Source of the DNA: Gnetum montanum
Lineage: Eukaryota > Streptophyta > Gnetopsida > Gnetales > Gnetaceae
NCBI GenBank assembly: GCA_015680685.1
Contig: MNCI01003361.1
Location: forward strand, 552,825-616,824
DNA length: 64,000 nucleotides
Direction of reading: 5' to 3'
In this document: positions 30,167 to 42,769 of the stretch, in pieces
How positions within the stretch are numbered: the stretch's first letter is position 1
Layout of the letters: every line of letters starts with the position of its first letter
Notes under the pieces: model-generated
The model's input: only the letters and a program-made list of their open reading frames with translations
Told to the model about the DNA's origin: nothing
Databases searched by the model: none
Position numbers and translations under genes: made by a program

Positions 30167-33100
30167 ATGTCGTTGCAGGAGTTGAAGAAACGAGTGAAGG
30201 GCTTTATCTCACTTGTAAGTGGAATGCAGGGGCCCAGCGGTTTTGGGTCTGCTTCCACTGCAGAAGATGTCACCCACAACATCGATGCTTCCAAAGTGAC
30301 CGCCATTGTTACAGGTAAGCAAAAGCTTTTGCTGCTTGCTTGCCCATGTAATTTTATATTGCTGGGCTTTGTCTGTCATGTGAGTTCATGGAGTTCATTT
30401 GTTTTTGTTTTGTGGATTTTATTATTATGTGTGTTCTTGCCCCAAGTTTTTTTGAAACTGAAGTTTGAAATTTTATGACGGTTGTATTGGACAGCAGAAA
30501 TATACTATTAGTTCTGGAAACATCATTAACAAAAAATTGCAGAAAATTGTCGAGAGTGTTCTTGATTTGAGTGTTTGTTTGTTTCTGCGTTGTGGATCAG
30601 GAGGAGGCAGCGGAATCGGTGCAGAAACTGTGAGGGTTTTGGCGAAGAGAGGCGCCCGTGTGATCATTGCTGCCAGAAACTTGGAGGCCGCCAACGCTGT
30701 GAAAAATGAGGTCGTTAATGAAAGCAGGGGCGCCATTGTTGATGTTTTGCATCTGGATTTGTCGTCCATGGATTCTGTGAGAGGCTTTGCCAATGAATTT
30801 CTGAGCATGAACCTTCCGCTCAATATCTTGATGTGAGTATGTGCTTGCTTGCCAAAAACTGGAAAAAAAAAAAGAAGGAAGAAAAAAGAAAATCCATGGA
30901 TTCCATAATAGCGTCGTCTTCTCCTGCCTGAACCAAAATAAATGCATTCAGGGGGACTGAGTTGATTGCTAAACAAACCAAAATAAATGCTTTCAGTGGG
31001 GTTTATTCTGAAGTTGATTGCTACATGAACCAAATAAATGCTTTCAGTGGGATTTATTCTAAAGTTTAATTGCTACGTGATTTGCTATTGAATAATTAAA
31101 ACGAGTTAGCTGTTCCTTCTTTTCTGTTTCATGTTTGGTAGATGTCCAGGAGGCAAGTCACAGATGAATCAATGACTGCCCCATGTGTAGATAGAGAAAT
31201 TAAATTGTTCTTCTCTCTATTCCTTATCAGAAATAATGCGGGTGTGATGTTTTGCCCTTTCGAACTGTCAAGGGACGGAATAGAGATGCAGTTTGCAACA
31301 AATTACATTGGTAACTTTTTCCCATCATTTTCATGCAGTTGAGATCTATCTGTCTGATTTATTGAAGTAGCAATTTAAGCTCTTGTGGACGCTATATTTA
31401 GGTAATTTTCCCCTGATAATGAGGCAAATTTTGTAGTAAAATGGGAATAGAACGTTTCGTATGCAGTGAAGTAGGACGAAACGAGGTAGCTTGGTTAGTT
31501 TTGGCAACAAAAATGCAGAGAAAACATTGTCGGAGCATCTTAATATGTGGGTTTTCGTTTGAATTATGACTTCAGGTCATTTCTTGTTGACAAATCTTTT
31601 GCTCGACAAAATGAAGACCACTGCAAAAGATATGGGCATGGAAGGTCGAATAGTGAACGTGTCTTCTGCGGCTCATTTCCTTACTTATGATGAAGGAATA
31701 CAATTCAATAGGATCTGTGATCCGAGCTGGTAAGCGAGAAATTATTTTTTTATGTACGTAGAAGAAATGAAAGTCACTGATTTTAGTGTATGATGTGGCC
31801 GAACTGAAAAGGTGATTGGACCATGAATCTTTTTTCGTTTTCATTCAGCTATTCTGAGAAGAAGGCCTATGGACAATCCAAGCTGTGCAGCATTCTACAT
31901 GCATATGAATTAGCACGCCGATTGAAGGTTCGTTCAATTCTTTGATATCCCATCAAATTTCTTTTCAAGCCAAGATGTTTGAGTTTTGCAGTAAATCATG
32001 CCCTTCTACCCGCTTTTTCTTTCTTTCCTTTTTTCTTTTTGGGGTAAATTTCTACTGTATATTTGGCTATGTTTCCCTATAAGGAAATCATTACAGACAA
32101 GGTTGAAGTGTTTCCGTTTGTTTCACTTGTTTTCATAGAAAAGAAAGTTCATAGCTCCATCTGTTTGTCAATTGAATTTGCTTAGTTGCTGGAGATACGG
32201 GTAGAAGTCAATTGTGGATCTAAAATTATTGTCATTTTGATATGCATTTGGTTTCATTTCGATGTGAAAGATTATTCTAGAATGTCTTGAGAGAGGCACA
32301 GATGCTACAGTGCAATAATCATTGCTGTTTCCCTTGATTAGCACAGAGAAAGCCATTCTGTGCTTTTGGATGTTTTCAACATAAATCTTAGCCGTTACTG
32401 GTGGTACCTTTTTTGATGAAATGACTGTGAACAGGAAGAAGAAGCAAACGTCACGATAAATGCGGTTCATCCTGGATTCATAATGACGAACTTGATGCGT
32501 CATTCAATGACCCTAATGAGTAAGAAAAAAGTTTGCCTTACCCGTTGAATTCTTCTTCTAACACGTCGTACCTGCCTTCCATGTTTTTGTTTTTCTTACT
32601 GTGGTTGTGGGTCATTTTTGTGCAGGAGTTTTGAACTTTGTCTCCAAGTTCTTGTGGAAGAATGTTGCTCAGGTAAGCAGTCTTAGCAAATTTTATTTTA
32701 AGTATACTTTTCGCGTTCTAAGCAAGAATCTGTTTGGGATTTGGGAATCGGGGAATACCTCATTGTATATCCACATCAGTGCTACCATTTTGAGTCTCTG
32801 TATGATTTGGAATCTAAGAAAGTTCCAATAAGATGGCCAAGAATATTGGAGTCCAAGAATCTGTTTGGGATTTGGAAACAAGGGAAATTGATTTTCGTCT
32901 CTGTCGGCTTTTCCGAGCATTTCTTACCCATTTTTTTCCTTGTTTGGCAGGGAGCTTCCACACAATGTTACGTTGCATTGCATCCTAGTTTGAAAGGAGT
33001 TTCTGGTAAGTACTTTGAAGATTGCAATGAAGCAGACCCAAGCTATCATGCTCAGAACAAGGAACTTGCGGAAAAGCTGTGGGATTTCAGCATGAAAATG

Positions 33101-33169
33101 ATAAAAAAATGTGTCGATATCGACATTTCTGGAAATTTGAATAATGTTTTCGGAAGTTCTAAACCGTAA
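30167..33169 (+). CDS. TIC32-like short-chain dehydrogenase/reductase, 8 exons
   Basis: Predicted NADP(H)-dependent oxidoreductase of the classical SDR fold, 347 residues. Exons: 30167-30314, 30601-30832, 31231-31310, 31576-31729, 31849-31927, 32435-32519, 32626-32672 and 32951-33169. All introns are GT-AG and keep the frame. Motifs: cofactor TGGGSGIG (residues 49-56), NNAG (128-131), VNVSSAAH with Ser184, Y212-x3-K216, and HPG (243-245). The N-terminal [16 protein letters not shown] and the C-terminal [23 protein letters not shown] and [13 protein letters not shown] are typical of plant TIC32-like proteins. TIC32 itself is a calmodulin-binding NADPH-dependent protein of the chloroplast inner envelope; substrate and location of this copy are unproven. 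The start could also be Met20 (GMQGPSG), where many relatives begin. The C-terminus extends past the usual end with a Ser/Asn/Lys tail. Confidence 0.92.
30930..31080 (+). repeat. Short repeat inside SDR intron 2
   Basis: CCAAAATAAATGC-TTCAG-GG followed by a GTTGATTGCTA-like segment occurs three times. It lies inside the intron and does not touch splice sites. Confidence 0.7.
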
Positions 33170-33604
33170 TATAGCTGCTGGGTGTTGTCCAAAACCGGCC
33201 AGTGTGAGGGCTGAATCTGCACTAAGGTGTTTCTGTATATTATATGCGCTCTGGTTCATGGTTTCAATTAATTATGTTTTGCTTTTTCTGGTTTCGGAGA
33301 TGTTAAATGTCTAAGGTGGATGCCGGCAGAACTTAAAAAGCAATATATTCAGCATTGGTTTCAAGCACAGAATTTGGCTGTTTGATGAGGTTATGATTAT
33401 CTGATTTTACAAGTATTTTAAATGAATCCAAAACAGCAGATTTTCTTGCGGTTTTGTTTTTGCCAAGATGGAGATCTTTTAACTACCTATTACATTTTAT
33501 TGTGCGGCCTCTTGAATAACGTAGAGTTCGGTCTTGAAAAATGTGGACAACTAAATCACCATAGATGTCACAAAAATGTTAAATAACTCTATGTCCATGT
33601 GCCA
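33170..33604. other. SDR 3' flank
   Basis: Contains the probable 3' UTR, then AT-rich sequence up to the first recognisable bases of the element C LTR. No second gene. A clear poly(A) signal is not obvious. Confidence 0.5.
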
Positions 33605-33650
33605 TTTAGTTGAATTTCCTGGACTTATATAGCGTCTTTAGAAAGTGAAA

Positions 33651-33786
33651 TTAACCATTGAAATGCAAAGATATGGTTAAGTAACCATTGAAATGCAAAG
33701 ATATGGTTAAGTACACCTGAAGCATATAAAGTGAAATTAACCATTGAAATGCAAAGATATGGTTAAGTACACCTGAAGCATATAAT
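33651..33786 (-). repeat. Three-fold repeat in element C LTR
   Basis: TTAACCATTGAAATGCAAAG plus ATATGGTTAAGTA starts at about 33,651, 33,681 and 33,737. The 5' LTR has one such unit. Confidence 0.85.
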
Positions 33787-33881
33787 TTTTATCATCTTTT
33801 GTGTTTTATGTTCTAAGTCACCTACCTAAAATTTAATTAATCTACATAACCATTTGTTTTTATTTGTTGTACACATCTTGG

Positions 33882-34233
33882 ACACGTTTAACAACGTTAT
33901 TAGGTTATCAAATGTTAAGTGTTACTAGGATTACCAAGTGTTTAGTTTGAACACGTTTAACAACCTAATGTTAAGTGTATGTTAAGTGTTACTAGGATTA
34001 CCAAGTGTTAAGTTTGAACACGTTTAACATTACAACCTAATCCTAAGTGTTACTAGGATTACCAAGTGTTAAGTTTGAACACGTTTAACAATGTTATTAG
34101 GTTATCAAATGTTAAGTGTTACTAGGGTTAAGTGTTACTAGGATTACCAAGTGTTAAGTTTGAACACGTTTAACAACGTTATTGGGTTATCAAATGTTAA
34201 GTGTTACTAGGATTACCAAGTGTTAAGTTTGAA
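33882..34233 (-). repeat. Five-unit tandem repeat in element C LTR
   Basis: Units starting ACACGTTTAACA at about 33,883, 33,951, 34,018, 34,079 and 34,164, each ending GATTACCAAGTGTTAAGTTTG. Unit length is 61-85 bp. The 5' LTR of the same element has one shorter version, so expansion happened in this copy. Confidence 0.85.
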
Positions 34234-34659
34234 GTGATCATATTTATGTGCTTAATTAATTGTCATTTAATTTAGCTTAGTTTAACTTAATTATTTAAAA
34301 CATTAAAAAAATTTGCTTAAAATATAAAATGCATAAAAGAAATAATTAATTTATTTTAAGTGTTGCAAGGTTTATCAAAAGGTTTGTCTTTATTGTCACA
34401 CATACTATCGTGCTTAAGCTAACCACGACACTTCCTTATGCTTAGATGATTAAACGAAAACTCGTCATCAAGTTCTTTACAAAATTTGGAAAGGTATGAG
34501 ATTATTGACACACAAAACAAACACACAAACTACACAACAAAAACTAAGTGCCCAAAGTGTACAATTTTATAATGATTACAAAATTTTGGTGTTTAGGATG
34601 ACAAAATTGAACACCAAGACAAAATTGACAAATATGATTTCTCAAATAGTGCAAAGACG

Positions 34660-37496
34660 TTGGAGAAGATTCGACTGTCCTAGGTAGTGGAAGCTCTTAA
34701 GGTTCCAAAGTGCCTTCTCCTTGCTTCGATTGCACGCGGTGGTTGTCGTTGTTCAGTGGTAGCTGTAATTTCTGGAGAAAGATGAAAGGCATCCAACAGT
34801 GCCTTCATCTTCTCCTCCTTTTTCTTGGGATTATTCATGATCCAGTAGCATCTTGAATGTGGGTTGGTGTGGGAACATCCCAAGGACAAGGCATTACCGA
34901 GAATAGCTCGTTCATGTTAACAAACCAGGTAGCTAAAAGTTTGCATTCAACATCGAATGTCTTGAGAGCATTCTGTAACTTTTGGTAGTCATTCATCTTT
35001 TTGGCTAGGTTCTCAACAGTTGATCTCTGATCGGTGAATCGTGCACTAAGAACCTTGAGTTCAGCATTAGCAATCTCAAGCTTTTATTTGGTCTCCTTAT
35101 GGGTTTTGAACTATGCCTCGTACAACAAGTATGAGTTGGCCACTTGCTTTTCCAATTCTGATTGCTATCGTTCAACAGTCAGCATTGCCAAGTTTGCATA
35201 ACGGAGATTGGCAAGCTCCTTCTACTCTGTCATCTCCTTGATTTGCAGCTCTTTCATACAAATTTCTACTTTGTTGTAGTCATTGAGCCCATAAAAAATA
35301 GGCTGTTAGACATCACCTCCTTCCTTGAGTTGGTGAAGGGCTTCATCAACTTTTGCCTTCACCATTTGAATTTGTTTTTTATTGATTTCTTTTTATAGAC
35401 TGACCAAATCTCTGTAATGGTTCTTGGCTCTCTTAAATTTGAGAGCCTCATTTTTCTAGGTGGCTATCTCTATCGTAGATTTTTGGCAAAGAGCTCGAAC
35501 TTTTTCCATGGAGAGATTTTTGTTTTCAGTTGCCAATCTCCTCAATTCAGTGTTCACTCTAGCTAGCTTCTCCCATTGTTGATGGATAATTTTTTGCATC
35601 TGCTACTTCTGCACATCAACATTCCAAAAGAAATGATTTTCTACGATTAGGATTTTATGCTTGTGGCACATCTGGACCAAGTCTTTCTGAATGGTGTATG
35701 TCTTGGCATTGGCCATGGATTGATCAAAGATGGTTGTCTCCTTTGTCTTCTCAACCTATGTTAGCTTGTCTTGAAGCCGTTGAAAAGCTTCATCATGTGT
35801 CAGCGTAGGGTTGAGAAACATGGGATCGACAAGGTAGGATCATAATTCTACAAGCTTCACAGCCAAGCATTGGTTTTGTGCTTAGGCTATTTCGAGTTGT
35901 CCCTCCAATATAATGCACTTGCTCCTTGCCTCTAGTAGCTCTGATTGGGTTGTAGTGATGGTATCTGAAAGATCGAAAATATCTAGAATCGGTTGCTTGA
36001 TTCATATCAGTCAATCTAGCAAGTCCTTGTGTTGGACTACACTCAGTTTGTTGTTAACTGTTCTTGCGGATATCTACACATCTCTAAGTGCAAAAACATC
36101 TAGTATAGACATCGTAGGTGCATTTAATGCTTCAACAATTCTATCAGTAACCACCTATGCTGATGTTTCCTATCCATAGTGTTGCATCACCAAGACAATT
36201 GCCTCCTTGCCCTCCTCAAGTCACATCTAAAATGTAGCGATGTTCCTAGAGATTTTTGGAAATTGTTGCTATTGCGAGAGAGATACCATTATCAGGATTC
36301 GATCTTGCAGGCAGCTGCATTCTTTGGGCTAAGATAATTGGTTCACCTCCCTCTATCTAGCTAATTGTTCAAGCCACTTCATTGAGATGACTCATCGCTA
36401 GGTGATACACAAATGGGTTGTTACCACTTGTTCCTGCTCGTTGCTCTTACTCACGTAAGAGTTACTCTTAGATCTTGCATATGCATTTAAGGGAAGCATG
36501 GGCCTTCGACATTGTTTCATGAGTGGGTGGTGGAGGTGCTAGTTGTTGCTCCTCTTCTTGAATGATCTTGGCATGCACCTTATCTTTCATCATTTCTGCT
36601 CAAAACGTAGTTGGAGCTCAATGTATGGTGTCTTTCATGTAGTGTGTAATGCCTCCCCTCTTGCATACTCTTTTGATGAGGCATGAGAACGAGAGTGTCT
36701 TCTTTCCATGTTCATTTTCTTTCAATCTCTTCTCTATCTCAAGATAGATTAGCTGTGGAAGGTTGACAGGGAATCGACCACTTAGAGTAGCACATGCATG
36801 GGTAGAGAAAGCTGCGATCTTGCTTGGCCTCACTGTTGGATTGAGGTGAAAGGTCACAATTTTGAAATATGTGCATTCCGCTGTGGTGAGCACGCGAAAC
36901 TCCTTATGATTGACTCCATAACATTACTGCGACCATTTTCTCTTAATGCCAAGATCTCCATGTATGGGGATTTTAGAAAGGTTTGCCCTAGTTTCTGGTA
37001 ACCCAAGGACTTCTGCAATGGCTTTTATTAAGTAGGACACTGAGATGTCCTTGATTTTGAGTTGATTATTCCAAAGCAAGTATGTCTCTTCCATGTACCA
37101 CTCCCCACTAAAAGTGATTATGGGCCACATGGGAGAGTTTTGCAATTGAGTCTTAACTTCTGGAGGTGTGAACTCTACAAAAGGTCTGAAGTTCAACTCT
37201 TAGAGCATGGATTTCTAGACCTCCTTGTTCATGATCTCCTTGAGGCAAGCTTTCATCAAGGTTACCTCAAGATTTGATCTTGGTTTAGGTGCCTCATCTC
37301 ATCGAGATTGTTCTGTTGCAGTAGCTTCTTGAAAAATCTATTGGATAGATTCCACTTTGGGCTCCTCCTGAAGAGGTCCCATTGTATGAGTCTCTACTTG
37401 CTTGTGGGCCTATTTTTGGTCCCTTCCTATTCATGGTTGTTTGTCCCTTGGTTGGGATGGTCCTCCTTCTTGTGTGTGTTTTCCCTTAGGTGCCAT
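34660..37496 (-). pseudogene. Element C third ORF: globular domain plus long coiled coil
   Basis: The clearest N-terminal copy. Start ATG is at 37,494-37,496 (MAPKGKHTQEGGPSQPRD). About 900 codons follow on the minus strand with scattered stops but few frameshifts. Domain at about 37,190-36,620: FRPFVEFTPPEVKTQL, SPMWPIITFSGEWYMEETYL, KIKDISVSYL, YFKIVTFHLNPTVRPSKIA, FPVNLPQLIYLEIEKRLKE and LSFSCLIKRVCKRGG. Then a short Pro-rich linker (QLAPPPPTHE), SHLNEVA, a region parallel to B (ISRNIATF, VLVMQHYG, HKDLLD), and a coiled coil to about 34,850. Some stops fit former Gln codons. The usual C-terminal stop is changed, so the end is approximate. I see no signal peptide or membrane segment. Confidence 0.75.
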
Positions 37497-39560
37497 CTAC
37501 AATCACAACATAACCAAGGATTAGCATTCAACATGCAACTTATAACATTCAAGTACTTTTCGCATTAGGTGGTTACACTTTAGGCTAAGTTTGGACCATG
37601 GCAGATTGATTATTTTATAATTATTTTGATGATTTTTAACTTAGAATGTTACTAGAGCTTGTTGGAAAGGTTTAACTTTCATAATTTGATGTTTTAATGT
37701 TGGGCTCTTTGTTAAACCTTTGTGGGAGTTAGAAATTTTTCTGAAAATTTTTTTGTTAAAAACTTAAGATTTGTGGTCCCCACAATGAAGAGCTTACTTC
37801 CTATAGTTACAAGGTTAAAGAATGGAGTGAATCGGACAAACAGTTAGGAAGATATGGCTCTTGGAAGGTTTTGGGCTATGAAAAATTCAAGAAATCCTCT
37901 CTCATTTGTGAGCAAATGTGAAAAATGTTAAGTGTTACTATTTATTTATAGGTGGGTGGACCCTTGCATTGATGGGATCTTATATACGAGGTCCCATTTA
38001 TGTATGTGCTTTGTCGCTGGATACCCGTCTATGGAGCCTATGACCAAAATTTCTGCATGAAATATCTTTGAAAACACAAGGAGTTTTCTTGTGAAATTAG
38101 TGTCTATGGAGAGCCAAAAAAGCCATGAACATGATGGAATACTTGAAGAGGCTCATGAATGCTCAAAAATTGGAAAATTGGAGAATGAAATTTAGTGGAG
38201 AAGATATCTTAAGGAGTGCATAGTTGGATGCATTAATGGGGCACACGAAAGATTTGATTTTAGAAATGCCTAAGGATAAGGAACTTAACTATCCCAACTA
38301 AGAAATATGCAATTGGGTCCTCCCCATAGCAAAATCATGCCCTTTTTACCCTTGCATAATCTCAACTAGGGAGTTTGTGGGCCCGACAATTGATTAATGA
38401 TGATGAAAAGTTAAGGATCAAATTCTAAAGAATCTACCCAAGAATTTTGATGCTTCAAACTAAGACATTGAATAAGAACATGGATAACCGGTAGTGAGGT
38501 GAGTTATGGAAAGCATTGATGGATGAGAGAGAGAATGGAATGGAATTTCCAATCATGGTCATATGAAGTCTTTTGTGGATTCTATGGTTAAATGACCTAA
38601 TAAAGTCCATTCTTAGTTTAGATCAAAGCCAACCACTTTTAGTGACTTTGCAGTGCCACTATAGGATCAGACCATTCCCTCAAGACACAAGAATGCTTCC
38701 ACAAATTAATCACCATTCCTTATTTGAGAAGAAAAGAGAAGTAGGAAGTGAGAAAGGACCTAAGTTAGAGGGAACCTTCAGGCATGGGTAACATGTCTTT
38801 CTAGTTCCATAACTAGTTGTAGCTCATTATTTTGTCTAAGGGGTGCACTTTGAATTTCCATTATGTTTATTTTTTCTGAATTTTATGTTTTTATGGATTT
38901 TTGGATGGGAACCACACCATGCAAAGACTTATTCAACTTCCTATTATTGGTCGACATGGAACGGTAAGAAATCCATGAAAAACACAATTGCACTCAAGTA
39001 AGTAGAAAAGTACAAAGAGTATTAAATCCCCTTAAAGTCACACCCTTTTCAAACCTTTGAATCTTTTCCAAGTTTGGAAACTACCAAGTTCACAAGTTTG
39101 TTAAAGTTTTATTAATGAAAAAGGGACCTTGTACTTCCAAAACTAGGAAGAACATACAGTTGGTGGATAGGTGGATGATGTGGACTCACTACCTGTTCCA
39201 TGAAAAAGAAACTTTGTCTTAGTCATTAGTCATCAAAATTCAAAAATAGATACTAGACATTAGCAATCAAAAACATTAAGTACAAATCACCATTAGCAAA
39301 CAACTATAGCATCATTGTGTCTTGTTGGCAACAAAGTACTTTTATTAGAAAAATAATAAGAAAATTCTTCCAAAATAAAGTAAAATATAGAAGAAATTGT
39401 AAAATATCTAAGAAAGATAAAATGTACTAATGATGTTGTAAAACAAAAAAATGGAAAAATAACAGTGTAAAATAAAAATGTATAAAAGAAAAGAAAGTGT
39501 AAAAACAACAAAGTAAAACAAAAAATTGTTAAAAAAAAAGGTAGAAAAACTAAGGAGCCA
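37497..39560 (-). other. Element C noncoding spacer between pol and third ORF
   Basis: Counterpart of 17,191-19,188 on the opposite strand, with the same order of conserved phrases (for example GGGACCTT-TT near 39,120, CCACATCATCC near 39,175 inverted, GGTCCTCCCC near 38,318). No frame with coding character. A 72-codon plus-strand frame at 38,573 is incidental. Confidence 0.6.
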
Positions 39561-40970
39561 CTTTAATAATTAGCATGGATGGCTATCTCCTGCATGATTA
39601 AGTTGAGAGGAGGAGATCTAACAAATTGAGCGAGGTTGTCCATCCAAGGAGGTGTTGCTTCCACTAGCTTGCTTGGGCTCATGGAAAGGTTTGACTTGTT
39701 GTGTGTTGACCAACTACTTTTTGTTTGGGCTCTTAGGTTTGTAGATCGACATAGCCCTAGAAGAAAAAGTTTTATAAATGATATAAGGCCCTTTCCAGAA
39801 CATTTAAAACTTAGTTCGTTATGGAACATGTGTGGGCTTCTAGTAAAGGATCTTATCTCCAAGTTGAAATTTTACTTTCATTATCCTAAGATCATGGCAT
39901 TTTTTACTAAATGCTTTATGCACTTCATTCAAAGAGAGCTACCAATTGATTCTCATCTAGCACATTAATATTGATCAATCTTTCTTTTTATGCTAGGCTA
40001 AGGTCAAGGTCAAGGTCATAGGCTATTAAAAGTGTATGAAGCTTGGATTGAATAAGAAGGGTTGGAAGTTTTCTGTACACTAACTCATAGGGAGAGTAGC
40101 CTATAGGGAGTTTCCATGTTAAGAAGTATGCCCAGAGGGCATCATTAAAATTTGTGCTCTAGTCTCTCCTATATTTTCTGATTGTTATCGTTAATATTTT
40201 TGTGATCTCCCTATTAGTAACCTCTACTTGACCATTGGCATGGGGGTGGTAGGGTGTTTTTAGTTTATGTTCAACTCCCAAGCATTACATGAGATTGCAA
40301 AAAGTAGCACCTATAAAATGAGTGCTGTTGTTAGAAATCAGTGCACATGGCACTCCAAACCTATTTACAACAATTCTGTTATACAAATCAAGCAATAGTG
40401 GAAGATGTACAATCAGTGAGGGTTGTCACTTCTACCCATTAGGTACAATAGTTAACATCGACTATTATGTATGTCTTTTTGTTTGACATGGGTGTGATGG
40501 GACCCATGAAGTCTATGCCTTAGATGTTGAAGGGTTCCAGTGGTTGTATCTATTGTTGAGGCTCCTCCATTCAAGCAGTCATCCCACCATCTTGTTGATA
40601 GCGTTCAAAAGAATAAGCGAATTGGTGGGCATCCTTGAAGATTATTGGCCAATAATGCCCTATCATCAGGATCTTAATGGTCATGTATCTCCCTGCATAG
40701 TGATCCCCATAAGGGCTCTCATGAGTATCTTAGAGAATGTCAAGTTGATTAGCATCAAGGACATACCAATGAACCAGGCCATTGACACGCACCTTGTAAA
40801 GGTGTCCATTGATTTCTATGAAGTGTTTGGCTTAATAAAGAAACTTTTGTTTCTTTTAGTGGTTCAAATCTTGTGGCATCTCCTAAGTGAGAAGATAAGT
40901 AAGGATGCCACTGTACCATTTTGGTTCAGTGGGCACTTGTTCATTTATTGCACTGACAAAGAGAAGTTCA
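39561..40970 (-). pseudogene. Element C integrase
   Basis: Minus-strand decayed integrase. The C-terminal SPPLNLIMQEIAIHA-like tail DNA and an LFLLGLCRSTNLRAQ frame lie at 39,571-39,780. The core and zinc-binding part lie at 40,250-40,780, where the complement of GGGTGTGATGGGACCCATGA gives the conserved MGPITPM-like segment. The core lies between that and the linker at about 40,970. Stops and shifts are frequent; plus-strand frames across 40,544-40,993 are shadows. Confidence 0.75.
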
Positions 40971-41029
40971 TCAGGCAATTGATCAGAGAGTAGGCTCTCC
41001 TCCTCTTTGTTATCCCATCATAACTAAGA

Positions 41030-41420
41030 AAAGTGATTAGTATCATGTTCTTAGTTCCCTTTCAATCTACCATTGTAAGATTAAACTTTTGCAAGATCAC
41101 CAGCCATCGTATGACATGGGGGCTCACCATCAGATTGTTCATAAGGAAGCAAATGGTACTTTGGTCAATGTGCACAAACACTTTGTATCCAAGCACATAG
41201 TGCCTAAATTTCTCCAAAGCATACACCACCACCATTAGCTCTTTCTTTGTTGTGGTGTAGTTAAGTTGTGCACCCACAATGCTTCAACTTGCATAGTGGA
41301 TATAATAAGGATGTTTTTGATTGTCCAAATACATAAGCATAGCTCCTAAGGCATAGTTCGATGCATTCTTCATGATGTGAAATGGTTAGGATCAATCGGG
41401 TGCTCATAGAATTGGAGTTT
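41030..41420 (-). pseudogene. Element C RNase H
   Basis: Open part 41,062-41,277 reads GAQLNYTTTKKELMVVVYAL, FRHYVLGYKVFVHIDQSTIC, FLMNNLMVSPHVIRW and LQKFNLTMVD. The upstream NASNYALGAMLMYLDNQK-like segment reaches about 41,390. The match to A and D is close. Confidence 0.85.
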
Positions 41421-41559
41421 CTACAAGCTTCTACTTGAGTTGCTAGAATGCCTTTTCACATTCCTCGATCCATACGAATGGATCATATTTCTTTGTTAGC
41501 TTGACCAATGGTTTAGCAATCTTAGAGAAATTTTCTATGAATCATAGGTAGTAGCCAGT

Positions 41560-42310
41560 GTGTCTAAGGAATGACTAGATATCTTTAATGATTTTTGGTT
41601 GGTGGGTTATTCCTTAGATGATCCTAATCTTTTTAGGATCCACCTCAATCCCTACTTGCGAGATTCTATGCCCCAACACAATGTCCTCATAGACCATGAG
41701 ATGGATCTTTTGCAAATTGAGCCAAAGATTGGTTTCCACACATCTTTGAAGCACTTGCTTGAGGCAATCTAGGGCTTGCTCAAATGTAGTGCCATAGGTG
41801 GAGAAGTCATCCATGAAAACTTCCACCCCATTACTAATTTACTGTTGAAAAATATCAAGGTATTGAAATGTTGTAGGGGTATTACACAAATCATATGGAA
41901 TCTTTTTATATGCAAAAGTCTCCCAAGGACTTGTGAATGTTATTTTGGCTTGATCTTATGGCGTAATCTGAATCTAGCTATAATGATTATAACCATCCAG
42001 AAAGCTATAATAATAATGCCCAGAGATAGTGTCCAACACTTGGTCCACAAATGGTAATGGAAAATGATCTTTGTAGATTGCCACGTTCAATAGCCTGAAA
42101 TCAATACACACCTTCCACTTGCCATCTTTCTTTAGCATAATTACAAGTGGACTAACCCACTCATTATTCACAATTGGATAGTTGAACCTTACCTTAAGGA
42201 GTTGTTCAATTTCCTCTTTGATGATTTGCTTCAATTTGGGATTCAACCATTGTTGTAGTTTTCTCTTTGGCTTGATGGAGGGATCAGTATAAATGAGATG
42301 TTAGCATATC
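41560..42310 (-). pseudogene. Element C reverse transcriptase
   Basis: Two open pieces. 41,974-42,246 reads LNPKLKQIIKEEIEQLLKV, NNEWVSPLVIMLKKDGKWK, VCIDFRLLNVA, KDHFPLPFVDQVLDTISGH and YYYSFLDGY. 41,614-41,826 reads EVFMDDFSTYGTTFEQALDC and LGHRISQVGIEVDPKKIRI. The catalytic Asp pair is intact, but a stop-rich gap between the pieces inactivates it. Confidence 0.9.
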
Positions 42311-42769
42311 CTAGGATAAATCCTAGTAACTTCAGGATATGACCAAGTAAAGGCTGTTGGCCATTTGTTAACCACATTCAGTAACATCCTTTTTTGCTCA
42401 AAATCAAGGTTAGCATTAATTATTACTAGCTTACCATTTTTTAGGAATGCATATTCCATGCTAGTAGGTAGAGTTTTCAACTCTAAGGGCTCCTATTTAA
42501 AATTGTCAAGAATTTTCAACTCTTCCTAATAAGTATCATTAGATAATGAACATGCTCTAGTTCATCCATGCCTTCAACATAGGCATAAGTTAAGCTCTTA
42601 GTTGGTTCTATGCAAAGTGTGCTACTTTCAGGATCAGCTGTCAGTCATTGGATGTCCTCCTATTTTGTGGTTATTGCGTATAGACACTTTTGGATTTTAG
42701 ATTTATTTGCATACTGGCTGCATGCTTTGATTGATGTGCTTTTAATAAACCATAATTTTTGCACACAGT
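42311..42769 (-). pseudogene. Element C protease-RT connection
   Basis: Decayed equivalent of 54,912-55,271 in element E (KNGKLVIINANL-like and SMEYAFLK-like segments on the minus strand). Confidence 0.6.

Larger units (their letters stand above)
33605..34465 (-). repeat. Element C 3' LTR, U3 deleted, internal repeats expanded
   Basis: From the left, TTGAATTTCCTGGACTTATA and GAAAGTGAAATTAACC match the 5' LTR (45,890 onward). Near 34,395-34,440 CTTTATTGTCACACATACTA matches its right part. The expected U3 and CCCCCATGA tract before TTCTTTACAAAATTTGG are missing, so a deletion joins R directly to internal sequence. The left boundary is approximate. Confidence 0.75.

Noticed and set aside
30473-31033. 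186-codon minus-strand frame over SDR exon 2
   Set aside because: Antisense to a clearly supported exon and running through introns.
40544-40993. 149-codon plus-strand frame
   Set aside because: Antisense shadow of element C integrase and linker; the mirror frame appears at 15,742-16,220 opposite element A pol.
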